64,000 bases of DNA from Altererythrobacter sp. Root672 (GTDB lineage: Bacteria > Pseudomonadota > Alphaproteobacteria > Sphingomonadales > Sphingomonadaceae), in assembly GCF_001427865.1 (NCBI RefSeq), contig NZ_LMHH01000001.1, forward strand, positions 868,001 through 932,000, in the 5' to 3' direction. This document shows, piece by piece, positions 1 through 7,949 of the stretch. The position numbers and the translations under genes were made by a program. Below the pieces are notes generated by a model. The model saw only the letters and a program-made list of their open reading frames with translations, was not told where the DNA came from and searched no databases. The stretch's first letter is position 1, and each line of letters begins with the position of its first letter.

Positions 1-833
1 CGGCCGCGCGCACAGCTCTTCTGGCGGCTGTTGCTGCGGGTCGTACCGCGGACAATCCTGAAGGCCTGATTGCCGAGTCCTATTTCGGTGAAGGGCAGAA
101 CGCCCAAGGGCTCGATTATCTACAGAGCCAGATCGAAAAGCGCGTCGCCGCCGGCCAGCCCGTTCCCGACCAGTGGCTGGTGCGCGGTCTGCAGGTTGCC
201 TACAACGCCAAGCTCGACGACAAGACGCTTGAGTGGTCGACCCTGCTCGTGACTCATGGCACGTCCGACAAGAAGTGGCTCCAGGCCCTCCAGGTGGTCA
301 ACTCGCTGACCACGACGGATAAGCAGGCCCAACTCGACTTGCTGCGTCTCATGGCGCTGACCAACGCGATGAGCGACCGGCGCGAATACGTCACCTACAT
401 CGAGACGGCCGATCCGCGCGTCATGTCTAACGAAGTCGGGCGCGTGCTCGATGCAGCCGTTCAGGCCGGCGTGATGACGACGGGCGACCAGTACTACAGT
501 GAAGTCAAGCGCGTGGTCGATGAGCGCGCGGCAGCCGACCGCAAGGATGCGCCGCAGCTTGCCGCCGATGCCCGCAAGTCGGGTTCCGGCCGCGACGCGC
601 AGGTCGCTGGCGACGTGTTCCTCTCGATCGGCTCCTATGCCGAGGCCGAAGAGATGTTCAAGCTGGCGTTGGAGAAGGGCGGCGTCGATCGCGACCAGAC
701 TCTGACCCGGCTCGGCATCGCGCAAGTGCACCAGAACAGGTACAGCGACGCCCAGGCGACATTTGGCCAGGTGACCGGCGCCCGTGCGACGGTGGCCCGG
801 ATGTGGGCGGCCTACGCAGACTCCCGCGCCTGA
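1..833 (+). CDS. TPR-like repeat protein, 3' part only
   Basis: This is the C-terminal 276 or so residues of a protein whose start lies before the window; the frame is open from base 3 to the TGA at 831-833. The sequence is helical and repeat-like, with stretches such as FLSIGSYAEAEEMFKLALEK followed by TRLGIAQVHQNRYSDAQATF, which are typical of paired TPR/Sel1-type helices. No catalytic motif is visible. TPR proteins usually act as scaffolds for protein complexes, and exported ones are common in this group, but the N-terminus that would show a signal peptide is missing. A hairpin terminator follows directly. The repeat nature is clear; the function is unknown. Confidence 0.75.
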   Translation, partial: AARTALLAAVAAGRTADNPEGLIAESYFGEGQNAQGLDYLQSQIEKRVAAGQPVPDQWLVRGLQVAYNAKLDDKTLEWSTLLVTHGTSDKKWLQALQVVNSLTTTDKQAQLDLLRLMALTNAMSDRREYVTYIETADPRVMSNEVGRVLDAAVQAGVMTTGDQYYSEVKRVVDERAAADRKDAPQLAADARKSGSGRDAQVAGDVFLSIGSYAEAEEMFKLALEKGGVDRDQTLTRLGIAQVHQNRYSDAQATFGQVTGARATVARMWAAYADSRA

Positions 834-860
834 TAGCGCGGCAAAGCTGGCAAGAAATGC

Positions 861-892
861 GGCGCGGAGGGCAAGGCCTTCCGCGCCGTTTT
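861..892 (+). terminator. Rho-independent terminator of the TPR gene
   Basis: An 8-bp GC stem (GGCGCGGA at 861-868 with TCCGCGCC at 880-887) is extended by two more pairs past a bulge, closes a short loop and is followed by GTTTT at 888-892. It lies between the TPR stop and the stop of the convergent ychF gene. Confidence 0.7.
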
Positions 893-896
893 CGTA

Positions 897-1997
897 TCAG
901 ACGTTGAACTTGAACAGCATGACGTCGCCGTCTTGCACCACGTATTCCTTGCCTTCCTGGCGCAGCTTGCCGGCCTCACGAGCGCGAGCCTCCCCGCCGA
1001 GCGTGACGAAATCGTCGAACGCAATCGTCTCGGCGCGGATGAAGCCCTTTTCGAAGTCGGTGTGGATTTCACCTGCCGCCTGCGGGGCTTTGGCTCCGTT
1101 GTGGAACGTCCAGGCGCGCGCTTCCTTGGGGCCGGCGGTGAAGAAGGTCTTGAGGCCGAGCAGATCGTAACCAGCGCGGATGACGCGGGCGAGCCCGGTT
1201 TCCTTGAGCCCCAGCTCGCTTAGGAATTCACCGCGGTCTTCGGGATCCATGGCGACCAGTTCAGCCTCGATGGCTGCTGAAACCACGACGGCCTGCGCGC
1301 CTTCGGCCTTGGCCTTGGCGAAGACCTGTTCGGACAAGGCGTTACCGCTCGCGGCGTCCGCTTCGGCGACGTTGCACACGTAGAGGACCGGCTTGGCGGT
1401 GAGGAGCTGGGCCTGGGCGAAGACGCGAGCTTCTTCCTCGTCCTTCGGCTCGGTCAGCCGGGCGGGCTTGCCTTCGCGCAGCAGGTCCAGCGCCTGGCCG
1501 AGCACGCTGGCGGCGAGCTTGCTTTCCTTGTCGCCGCTCGTGGCGCGCTTCTGTGCAGCGGGAACCCGCTTTTCGAGGCTCTCAAGGTCCGACAGCATCA
1601 ACTCGGTTTCGACCACTTCGGCGTCGGTCAGCGGATCGATCTTGTTCGCGACGTGCTGGATGTCGTCGTCCTCGAAGCAGCGCAGCACGTGGACGATCGC
1701 GTCCACTTCGCGGATGTTGCCGAGGAACTGGTTGCCGAGACCTTCGCCCTTGCTCGCACCTTTCACGAGGCCGGCGATGTCGACGAAAGCCAACTGCGTC
1801 GGCACGATCTTGGCCGAACCGGCGATCGCAGCGATCTTGTCGAGCCGTTCGTCAGGCACGGAGACCTGGCCGACATTCGGTTCGATCGTGCAGAACGGAT
1901 AGTTGGCCGCCTGGGCAGCCTGCGTTTCGGTAAGCGCGTTGAACAGGGTCGATTTGCCCACGTTGGGCAGGCCGACGATCCCGCAGCGGAATCCCAT
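897..1997 (-). CDS. ychF: Redox-regulated ATPase YchF (Obg-family P-loop protein)
   Basis: A 366-residue protein of normal YchF length. The P-loop GLPNVGKST is at residues 9-17. The G4 element reads NVAE instead of NKxD, which in this family switches specificity from GTP to ATP. The C-terminal 80 or so residues form a TGS domain (LKTFFTAGP through GDVMLFKFNV). YchF binds ribosomes and modulates translation and the oxidative stress response. AGAGGA lies 8 bases before the ATG. It is the last gene of a long minus-strand run and converges on the TPR gene. In many proteobacteria ychF lies next to pth; here mgtE and a small kinase come between them. Identification is secure. Confidence 0.97.
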   Translation of the reverse strand: MGFRCGIVGLPNVGKSTLFNALTETQAAQAANYPFCTIEPNVGQVSVPDERLDKIAAIAGSAKIVPTQLAFVDIAGLVKGASKGEGLGNQFLGNIREVDAIVHVLRCFEDDDIQHVANKIDPLTDAEVVETELMLSDLESLEKRVPAAQKRATSGDKESKLAASVLGQALDLLREGKPARLTEPKDEEEARVFAQAQLLTAKPVLYVCNVAEADAASGNALSEQVFAKAKAEGAQAVVVSAAIEAELVAMDPEDRGEFLSELGLKETGLARVIRAGYDLLGLKTFFTAGPKEARAWTFHNGAKAPQAAGEIHTDFEKGFIRAETIAFDDFVTLGGEARAREAGKLRQEGKEYVVQDGDVMLFKFNV

Positions 1998-2077
1998 GAA
2001 AAGTGTCCTCTGGTCTGGTGTGCGGCGCGCCTTAGCGGGGCTTGACCCGAAAGGCCAGCCAAGCGCTGCTCAGAGCG

Positions 2078-3133
2078 CTAGGTCAGCAGAACCGTAGCCA
2101 GCGAAAGGAAGATGCCCATGCTCGCCACATCGCTCGCGGTGGTAAGGAAGATGCTTGAGGCGGTGGCCGGATCGGCACCCAGCTTCTTCAGCGTCAACGG
2201 GATCAGCGCGCCCGCGATACTGGCGACCGTACAGGCGACGATCATCGACACGGCTACGACAGACCCAAGGACCCAGGGCTCGGCTTCTCCCTGCATGGTG
2301 GCGTAAATGATCATGCCAATGCCTGCGGTCGCCCCGACGAGTAGGCCGTTGCAGAAGCCGAGCGTGCCTTCCTTGATTACCAGGCTTCGCTCCGACCCCG
2401 GCTTGAGGTCGCCGAGCGTCATGCCCCGCAGTGTGACCGCCAGGGCCTGACAGCCCGTGTTGCCGGTCTGTCCGGCCATGACCGGCAGGAACACGGCGAG
2501 GATCACGAGTTTGCTCAGGGTGCCTTCGAAGATGCCGACGACCGCGGCGGCAACGAAGGCCGTGAGCAGGTTGATCTGCAGCCAGGGATGGCGGAGCATC
2601 AGACTGCGCCGGAGCGGTGTTTCGAGGCGTTCTTCCTTCTCGACACCGACCATGCTTCCCGCCTGGCCGCTGATGGCGATGGCCCGGTTGGCGAACAGCG
2701 TTTCGCCGCGCACCAGTCCAGCCAGCGTGCCGTTGGCGTCGATCACCGGATAGACCGGATAGTGCCGCACGAGCGCGGACTTCAGCGCTTCGTCTAGCGG
2801 CATGTCTTCCTGCAGCGTGAAGGGATCGCGCAGCATGATGTCGGACAGCTTGTCTTCGGGCTTGGCCAACAGCATGTCGCGCATGACCACCAGGCCTTCG
2901 AGGCGGTTGTCCTCGTCGGTGATGTAGCAATAGGTGATGAAGGCGGTGCGGGTGGCTTCCCTCAGCGCTTCGGTCGTTTCCGCCACCGTGGCGTTGCCGC
3001 GATAGACGCCGACGGGCGGCGCCATGATGTCGCGTACGCGCGCGTTGCGCTCCTGCGCCTTGGCTGAGATTACGGCTGCGGGCGGTACCGGCGCCTTGCT
3101 GGAAACGGTCTCTTCCGTAAGAACCTGGTCCAT
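2078..3133 (-). CDS. mgtE: Short MgtE-family magnesium transporter (CBS pair plus membrane domain)
   Basis: A 351-residue inner-membrane Mg2+ channel/transporter. Residues 33-150 hold two CBS domains, and from about residue 187 there are five predicted membrane helices. The family signature GNTGCQ is at 224-229, and TTASD at 331-335 carries the Asp equivalent to the pore Mg2+ ligand. The start at 3133 is preceded by a run of six G; an in-frame ATG at 3193 has no clear ribosome site. The usual N-terminal superhelical MgtE_N domain of about 130 residues, which senses cytoplasmic Mg2+, is absent. Gating would therefore rest on the CBS pair alone. The family is certain; the regulatory consequence is inferred. 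Confidence 0.93.
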   Translation of the reverse strand: MDQVLTEETVSSKAPVPPAAVISAKAQERNARVRDIMAPPVGVYRGNATVAETTEALREATRTAFITYCYITDEDNRLEGLVVMRDMLLAKPEDKLSDIMLRDPFTLQEDMPLDEALKSALVRHYPVYPVIDANGTLAGLVRGETLFANRAIAISGQAGSMVGVEKEERLETPLRRSLMLRHPWLQINLLTAFVAAAVVGIFEGTLSKLVILAVFLPVMAGQTGNTGCQALAVTLRGMTLGDLKPGSERSLVIKEGTLGFCNGLLVGATAGIGMIIYATMQGEAEPWVLGSVVAVSMIVACTVASIAGALIPLTLKKLGADPATASSIFLTTASDVASMGIFLSLATVLLT

Positions 3134-3205
3134 GAGCCCCCCAGATCTGTGTTGCCCGAGGATAAGTGCGAACTGCCGATCGGCAAAGCACAATATCGGG
3201 GAAGA

Positions 3206-3748
3206 CTAGTTCTTGCGAGGTAGTGCCGGATTCCAGGAGTCCATCGTTTCAGTGCTTTGCACCAGCCAGTCCCGAGCTTCGCGTGGACTGCGGAGTGCTA
3301 TCACCGGGACGCCGGATTCTGCGATCCTCGCCGCCCGCCGTGGTTCCACGTCGATGCGGTAGCGCCAGGTATAACGCCAGAACTCCAGGTCGAAGCGCTC
3401 GTCGCAGCCGGGAGCCACGTCTGGGCGGGTGCGGCCCCAGTTCTTGAGCAAGCGCCAGATCATCCGGGGGAAGAACACCCGGCGCGGATAGTCGAGGTTC
3501 ACAACCAGGTCCGCGCGTTGCAGCCGGCGCGCCAGCGAACTGCCGTAGTTGCCGTCCATGACCCAGCGCGGTCGGGCAATCAGCTCCTCGACTTTGGCCT
3601 CCCATTCCTCGCGCGGCGGCTCGATCCAGCCCGCTCGCCAGTATTCAGCATCGAGATGGATGACCGGCAGGTCGAGGCGCTTGCCAAGCTCGGCGGCCAG
3701 GGTGCTCTTGCCTGCGCCACAAGGGCCGAGCACCAGGATCCGATCCAT
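3206..3748 (-). CDS. Small P-loop kinase-like protein (FlaR/AAA-type)
   Basis: A 180-residue single-domain nucleotide-binding protein. Residues 8-16 are a Walker A motif (GPCGAGKST), followed by an LDAEYW segment and WVMDGNYGSSLARRLQRADLVVNLDYPRR, the pattern of the adenylate-kinase-like 'topology modulation protein' (FlaR) group. The substrate is unknown; nucleotide monophosphate or shikimate-kinase-like chemistry is possible. The start lies 4 bases after the pth stop, so it is co-transcribed with pth. Family assignment is good, function unresolved. Confidence 0.8.
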   Translation of the reverse strand: MDRILVLGPCGAGKSTLAAELGKRLDLPVIHLDAEYWRAGWIEPPREEWEAKVEELIARPRWVMDGNYGSSLARRLQRADLVVNLDYPRRVFFPRMIWRLLKNWGRTRPDVAPGCDERFDLEFWRYTWRYRIDVEPRRAARIAESGVPVIALRSPREARDWLVQSTETMDSWNPALPRKN

Positions 3749-3752
3749 CGCC

Positions 3753-4322
3753 TCAGTCCTGTTGGCGTAGTGCCACGTCGTTCATGAACCGCACTTCGTC
3801 TTCCTGTGCGAGCCATTCCGCCTCGGAGCCGATCGCCCCAAGCATGCCTGCGAGCGGGTCCATTTCGGTCTTCGTGTAGTTGCCGAGGACGTAGCCCGTG
3901 ACGCGGTCCTTGTGACCCGGGTGGCCGATGCCGATCCGCACGCGCCGGAAATCGGGGCCGAGGTGCTGGTCGATCGAGCGCAGCCCATTGTGCCCAGCGG
4001 TGCCGCCGCCGTGCTTCACCTTGACCTTGAAGGGGGCGAGGTCGAGCTCGTCATGGAATACGGTCAGGGCACTGATATCGAGCTTGTAGAAGCGCAGCGC
4101 CTCGCCAACCGCGCGGCCGCTTTCGTTCATGAAGGTGGCCGGCTTGAGCAGGAGGACGCGAATGCCCGCGATCCTTCCTTCCTGGAGCCAACCCTGGAAT
4201 TTCTTCTGCACCGGACCGAACGAATGCATGTCGGCCAGCACGTCGAGCGCCATGAAGCCGACGTTGTGCCGCTGCATCGCGTATTGTGGACCGGGATTTC
4301 CGAGGCCAACCCAGAGCTGCAT
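3753..4322 (-). CDS. pth: Aminoacyl-tRNA hydrolase
   Basis: A 189-residue peptidyl-tRNA hydrolase that releases peptides from prematurely dropped peptidyl-tRNAs. The N-terminal GLGNPG (6-11) and the catalytic His19-Asn20 pair (RHNVGF) are present. So are the FHDELDL loop and the GGTAGHNGLRSI segment that binds the tRNA end. Length is normal. AGGGA sits 6 bases before the ATG. It follows rplY after a strong hairpin; rplY-pth adjacency is a conserved bacterial arrangement. Secure. Confidence 0.98.
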   Translation of the reverse strand: MQLWVGLGNPGPQYAMQRHNVGFMALDVLADMHSFGPVQKKFQGWLQEGRIAGIRVLLLKPATFMNESGRAVGEALRFYKLDISALTVFHDELDLAPFKVKVKHGGGTAGHNGLRSIDQHLGPDFRRVRIGIGHPGHKDRVTGYVLGNYTKTEMDPLAGMLGAIGSEAEWLAQEDEVRFMNDVALRQQD

Positions 4323-4332
4323 CGCGGTTCCC

Positions 4333-4370
4333 TAAAAGCAAAACGCCGGCCTTGCTAGGCAAGGCCGGCG
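4333..4370 (-). terminator. Terminator or attenuator between rplY and pth
   Basis: A perfect 12-bp GC stem (4344-4355 with 4359-4370, loop TAG). On the minus strand it is followed by TTTTGCTTTT, the complement of 4334-4343. It ends rplY transcription at least in part. Since pth begins 11 bases downstream of the T-rich tract, either pth depends on read-through or it has a promoter inside rplY. Confidence 0.85.
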
Positions 4371-4397
4371 CTTCGTAGTTCGTTTCGTCGGGCTGGA

Positions 4398-5045
4398 TCA
4401 GCCTTCGGAAGCTTCCTCGGCGGCTTCGCCAGCTTCCTCTGCGCCTTCTTCAGCAGCAGCGGCTGCGCTCTGCTTCAGGGCCGACGGAGCAACGATCGTG
4501 GCGATCGTGAAATCACGGTCGGTGATCGCGCTTTCCGAACCTTGCGGCAGGGCGACGTTGCTGATGTGGATCGAATCGCCAATGTCGAGCCCGGTCACGT
4601 CCAGCTGGACTTCGCTCGGGATCTTGTCGGCTTCGCAGACCAGTTCGAGGTCGTGACGAACGACGTTGAGCACACCGCCCTTCTTGAGGCCGGGGCTGGC
4701 GTCTTCGTTCACGAACACGACCGGGACCGCGACTTCGACCTTGGCGTTCTTCGTCAGGCGGAAGAAGTCGACGTGCAGCGGACGGTCGGAGACCGGGTGA
4801 AGCGCAACGTCCTTGGGCAGGGTGCGCACGGTCTTGCCGCCGATCTCGAGCATGACGATCGAGTTCATGAAGTGACCGGTGTTGAGCTGGCGGGAAAGCA
4901 CCCGCTCTTCAACGTGAATTGCAATGGGTTCGTCCTTGCCGCCGTAGATCACAGCGGGGACACGACCGTCGCGACGCAGTGCACGGGAGGCTCCCTTGCC
5001 AGCCCGTTCGCGTAGCTCGGCCGGCAGGGTCAGAGCATCGCTCAT
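4398..5045 (-). CDS. rplY: 50S ribosomal protein L25, long (Ctc/TL5) form
   Basis: A 215-residue L25/Ctc protein that binds 5S rRNA. The first 95 or so residues are the 5S-binding L25 domain ([18 protein letters not shown] and the [13 protein letters not shown] segment). A C-terminal beta domain follows ([15 protein letters not shown] onward), and the protein ends in an Ala/Glu-rich acidic tail. The start at 5045 (MSDALTL) matches the family; the in-frame ATG at 5150 would add 35 atypical residues. AAAGG lies upstream. A perfect terminator follows the gene. Confidence 0.96.
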   Translation of the reverse strand: MSDALTLPAELRERAGKGASRALRRDGRVPAVIYGGKDEPIAIHVEERVLSRQLNTGHFMNSIVMLEIGGKTVRTLPKDVALHPVSDRPLHVDFFRLTKNAKVEVAVPVVFVNEDASPGLKKGGVLNVVRHDLELVCEADKIPSEVQLDVTGLDIGDSIHISNVALPQGSESAITDRDFTIATIVAPSALKQSAAAAAEEGAEEAGEAAEEASEG

Positions 5046-5112
5046 GTCATTTGCCTTTCGAAAGCGTTTGATACAACTTCCCGCCACGCCTCCAGGGATG
5101 ACCATGGCCAGG

Positions 5113-5126
5113 AAGGGCGCGCCCTT
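5113..5126. repeat. 14-bp palindrome in the rplY leader
   Basis: AAGGGCGCGCCCTT is a perfect palindrome 68 bases upstream of the rplY ATG, in the 119-base gap after the second TraB/GumN gene. The same gap holds TTGCAT-N17-TAAGGG on the minus strand, a possible promoter. The palindrome could be an operator or a leader hairpin; nothing proves either. Confidence 0.4.
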
Positions 5127-5164
5127 ACGGGCAAAGGCCCCGCGATGCAAGCGGAAGCGGCTCG

Positions 5165-6034
5165 CTACTGGATCCGTTTGACCTCGTACCCACGCTTGGC
5201 AAGCAGCGCCGGCAGTCCGTCCGAACGCAGCATGTGCGCCGCGCCTACGGCCACGAACGGCTTGCGGCCCTGTTCGAGCGTGGCCGCGACTTTGGCCGCG
5301 AACAGGTGGTTGCGGTCGGTCAGCAGCGCTTTTCGCAGCGCGGGGCTCATCAGGTAGCCTTGGTTCATCTGGGTTTCGAGGGCGGCGATGTCGCCCGTGA
5401 GCCAGGCCTCGATCCGCTCGTCGGTCTGGTCCTGCGCGGCCTCGTGGGCGATCCCGGCGAGCAGGTCGCGCTGTTGCAGCGGGCTGAGGCCATCGAACCG
5501 GCCGAACTGACCCGAAAAGGTCTCGAGCCCTTCGACGGGTTTCCCGGCCTCGAGCAACGCTCGGTCGACCCCATTGCCCGCCTCGCTATCGCGGACGGCG
5601 TTGGCCAGCATTAGCGCGGCGGCCCAGGTTTTCACGTCCCAGAAGTCGTCGTCCGACATCCCGGCCCGCTGCATGAGCGCGGCGAGGGCAGCTTGGTCGG
5701 CCGCGGCGACCCGAGTGCTGAGCTTGGGTTGCGGAGAGGTCTTGGCGAAGGCCTGGAAGGCATCGGCTGCCTCCTGCGCGTCACCGAGGTTGCCGATTTC
5801 GACCACGAGCAAGTCGGACTCGGCAAAGGCTTTCTCGAACGCGGGCGTCCGCCATTCGGCGCCATCAGGCAAGGCGTGGATCGTGCCGAACAGCCAGGCC
5901 TGCTCGCCATTCCGGCCGGTCACATGCCACAGTGCAGGCGAGGGGGAGGGCCACTCGCGGGCGGGCTTCGGGGGCTCGCTCTGGCACCCGGCCAGTGCGA
6001 GTGCACCGAGCACCGCCAACAGGAAACGCAGCAT
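5165..6034 (-). CDS. TraB/GumN family lipoprotein (second of a tandem pair)
   Basis: A 289-residue exported lipoprotein. The signal peptide ends in a lipobox with Cys17 (LALAGC). The TraB/PrgY/GumN hallmarks are present: GTIH at residues 50-53 near the N-terminus, a conserved Glu in LVVEIGNL, and [15 protein letters not shown] near the C-terminus. In the related Tiki proteins these His/Glu residues bind metal and support proteolysis, so a periplasmic metalloprotease role is possible. It begins at an ATG sharing one base with the upstream paralogue's stop (TGATG), so translation is coupled. A GTG three bases earlier is an alternative start. Confidence 0.88.
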   Translation of the reverse strand: MLRFLLAVLGALALAGCQSEPPKPAREWPSPSPALWHVTGRNGEQAWLFGTIHALPDGAEWRTPAFEKAFAESDLLVVEIGNLGDAQEAADAFQAFAKTSPQPKLSTRVAAADQAALAALMQRAGMSDDDFWDVKTWAAALMLANAVRDSEAGNGVDRALLEAGKPVEGLETFSGQFGRFDGLSPLQQRDLLAGIAHEAAQDQTDERIEAWLTGDIAALETQMNQGYLMSPALRKALLTDRNHLFAAKVAATLEQGRKPFVAVGAAHMLRSDGLPALLAKRGYEVKRIQ

Positions 6035-6921
6035 CACCAGATACGCCGGACCTTGAGTCCGCGCTTGCGCAACTGGTCCTGCACGCTGCCTTTGCCGGCG
6101 AGGTGTCCAGCGCCGACGGCGATGAACACCGTTCCCGGCTGCTCAAGACGCTGCACGATCCAGCCCGCCCAGTTGGCGTTGCGCGAAGTCAGCAGCCGCT
6201 CGTAAAGCGCCGGATCGCTCATCTCTGAATTCATCAGCGCCGCGAGTTGCTTGGCATCGCCTTCGAGCCATTCGGCCACCATCGCATCGAGCGAGTTGGT
6301 CGAGCTCGGCACGGCTTCGACCGTCTGGTCGAGGAACGCCAGCTGCGCTTCGAGCGGCATGCCGTCGAACAAGGCGATCTGCTGGTCGATTGTTTCAAGC
6401 GCGTCGCGCTTCTTGCTCTCGCCGGCGAAGCCACCCAGCGCCTTCTCGACCCCCGCTTCGGTATCGTATCCGGAGCGCAGGACGGGCAGCAGCGAAAGCG
6501 TCATCGCGGCGAACCAGGGCTCAATCTTGTCGAGCGCCTCGACCGGTAGGCCGAGCGATACCAGGGCCGCTTCGTACTCCTGGCGATTCTCCGGCGTCAT
6601 CATGTCGCGCAGGGACTTGCCTTCGGGCAGCATTCCCGCGGCCTGGAGCGCGCTGGTCGAGCCCGAAACGTCAGTCAGGTCGACTTCGGTTACCAGTTCG
6701 TCCGATGCGTTGAACGCTTTCTCGATACGCCCATCGAACCAGTTCTTGTCTTTTGGCAAGGCGTGCACGGTGCCGAACAGGTAGATCGTCGTATCGGCAT
6801 CCGAGACGGCCCACAGCGCCGGACCCGGCACTGCGCCGGACGGCGGAGTCTCGACAGTCGCGCAGCCGGATAGTCCGAGCGCAAGGGCGGCAACGCTGGC
6901 AACGAGACGTTTGAACGACAT
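6034..6921 (-). CDS. TraB/GumN family lipoprotein (first of a tandem pair)
   Basis: A 295-residue exported lipoprotein with lipobox Cys20 (LGLSGC). GTVH is at residues 50-53, ELVTEVDL supplies the conserved Glu, and GAGHLAGKGSVQDQL is the C-terminal GxxH motif. It is clearly paralogous to the following gene in length, motif placement and the KRGLKVRRIW-type ending. The physiological substrate is unknown for bacterial members. It is transcribed away from glyQ across a 128-base divergent region. Family certain, function only inferred from Tiki-like metalloproteases. Confidence 0.88.
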   Translation of the reverse strand: MSFKRLVASVAALALGLSGCATVETPPSGAVPGPALWAVSDADTTIYLFGTVHALPKDKNWFDGRIEKAFNASDELVTEVDLTDVSGSTSALQAAGMLPEGKSLRDMMTPENRQEYEAALVSLGLPVEALDKIEPWFAAMTLSLLPVLRSGYDTEAGVEKALGGFAGESKKRDALETIDQQIALFDGMPLEAQLAFLDQTVEAVPSSTNSLDAMVAEWLEGDAKQLAALMNSEMSDPALYERLLTSRNANWAGWIVQRLEQPGTVFIAVGAGHLAGKGSVQDQLRKRGLKVRRIW

Positions 6922-7049
6922 TGGGATGAAGGCCCCTGGAAATTCAGCCTCATTTAGAGACTCGCCCGCGCGTTCGCCACTAGTTCCCTCATTCTTCTAA
7001 GCGGGTGTGATATTGACGCTACTGTGACCGTCCGCCATGGCCGCGCGCA

Positions 7050-7949
7050 ATGAACCGCGACCCGTCCAAGAGCTTCCAGGACATGATCCTCGCGCTCCAC
7101 GATTTCTGGAGTGCCCAGGGCTGCCTGATCCTGCAACCCTACGACATGCGCATGGGGGCAGGCACTTTCCACACCGCGACGACGCTGCGCGCGCTAGGGC
7201 CGGAGCCGTGGAACGCCGCCTTCGTGCAGCCCTGCCGCCGTCCCACCGACGGGCGCTACGGCGAAAATCCCAACCGGCTGCAGCACTATTACCAGTACCA
7301 GGTGATCCTCAAGCCGAGCCCGCCGGACCTGCAGGAGCTCTACCTCAAGAGCCTCGAGGTCATCGGCATCGACCCGCTCAAGCACGATATCCGCTTTGTG
7401 GAAGACGATTGGGAAAGTCCGACACTCGGCGCCTGGGGCTTGGGCTGGGAAGTCTGGTGCGACGGGATGGAAGTGACGCAGTTCACTTACTTCCAGCAAA
7501 TGGGCGGCTTCGACTGCAAGCCGGTCTCGGGCGAGCTGACTTACGGTCTCGAGCGCCTGGCGATGTATATCCAGAACAAGGACAACGTGTTCGACCTGGA
7601 CTTCAACGGTCGCGGCGTGACGTATGGTGACGTGTTCCTGGAGAACGAGAAGCAGATGTCGAAGTGGAACTTCGAGGTCGCTAACACGGATGCACTGTTC
7701 GACTTGTTCGCCAAGGCGGAGGCTGAGTGCCGCAACGCTCTGGCGAATGGCGTTCCGATCGCTGCTTATGAACAGGCGGTCGAGGCGAGCCATGTGTTCA
7801 ACCTGCTCCAGGCGCGCGGCGTGATCAGCGTGCAGGAGCGGGCTAGCTACATGGGCCGGGTGCGTGATCTCGCGCGTGGGTCCTGCGAGGCGCACATGGC
7901 CAAGGAAGCGGACCGTTGGGCCCGCGACTACGCGGGGTGGACGGCATGA
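7050..7949 (+). CDS. glyQ: Glycine--tRNA ligase alpha subunit
   Basis: A 299-residue catalytic alpha subunit of the alpha2beta2 bacterial glycyl-tRNA synthetase, a class II enzyme that charges tRNA-Gly. Diagnostic segments include [42 protein letters not shown] and [14 protein letters not shown]. Length is normal. The ATG at 7050 has no clear Shine-Dalgarno site, but no better start is available. Its stop overlaps the glyS ATG by four bases. Confidence 0.98.
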   Translation: MNRDPSKSFQDMILALHDFWSAQGCLILQPYDMRMGAGTFHTATTLRALGPEPWNAAFVQPCRRPTDGRYGENPNRLQHYYQYQVILKPSPPDLQELYLKSLEVIGIDPLKHDIRFVEDDWESPTLGAWGLGWEVWCDGMEVTQFTYFQQMGGFDCKPVSGELTYGLERLAMYIQNKDNVFDLDFNGRGVTYGDVFLENEKQMSKWNFEVANTDALFDLFAKAEAECRNALANGVPIAAYEQAVEASHVFNLLQARGVISVQERASYMGRVRDLARGSCEAHMAKEADRWARDYAGWTA

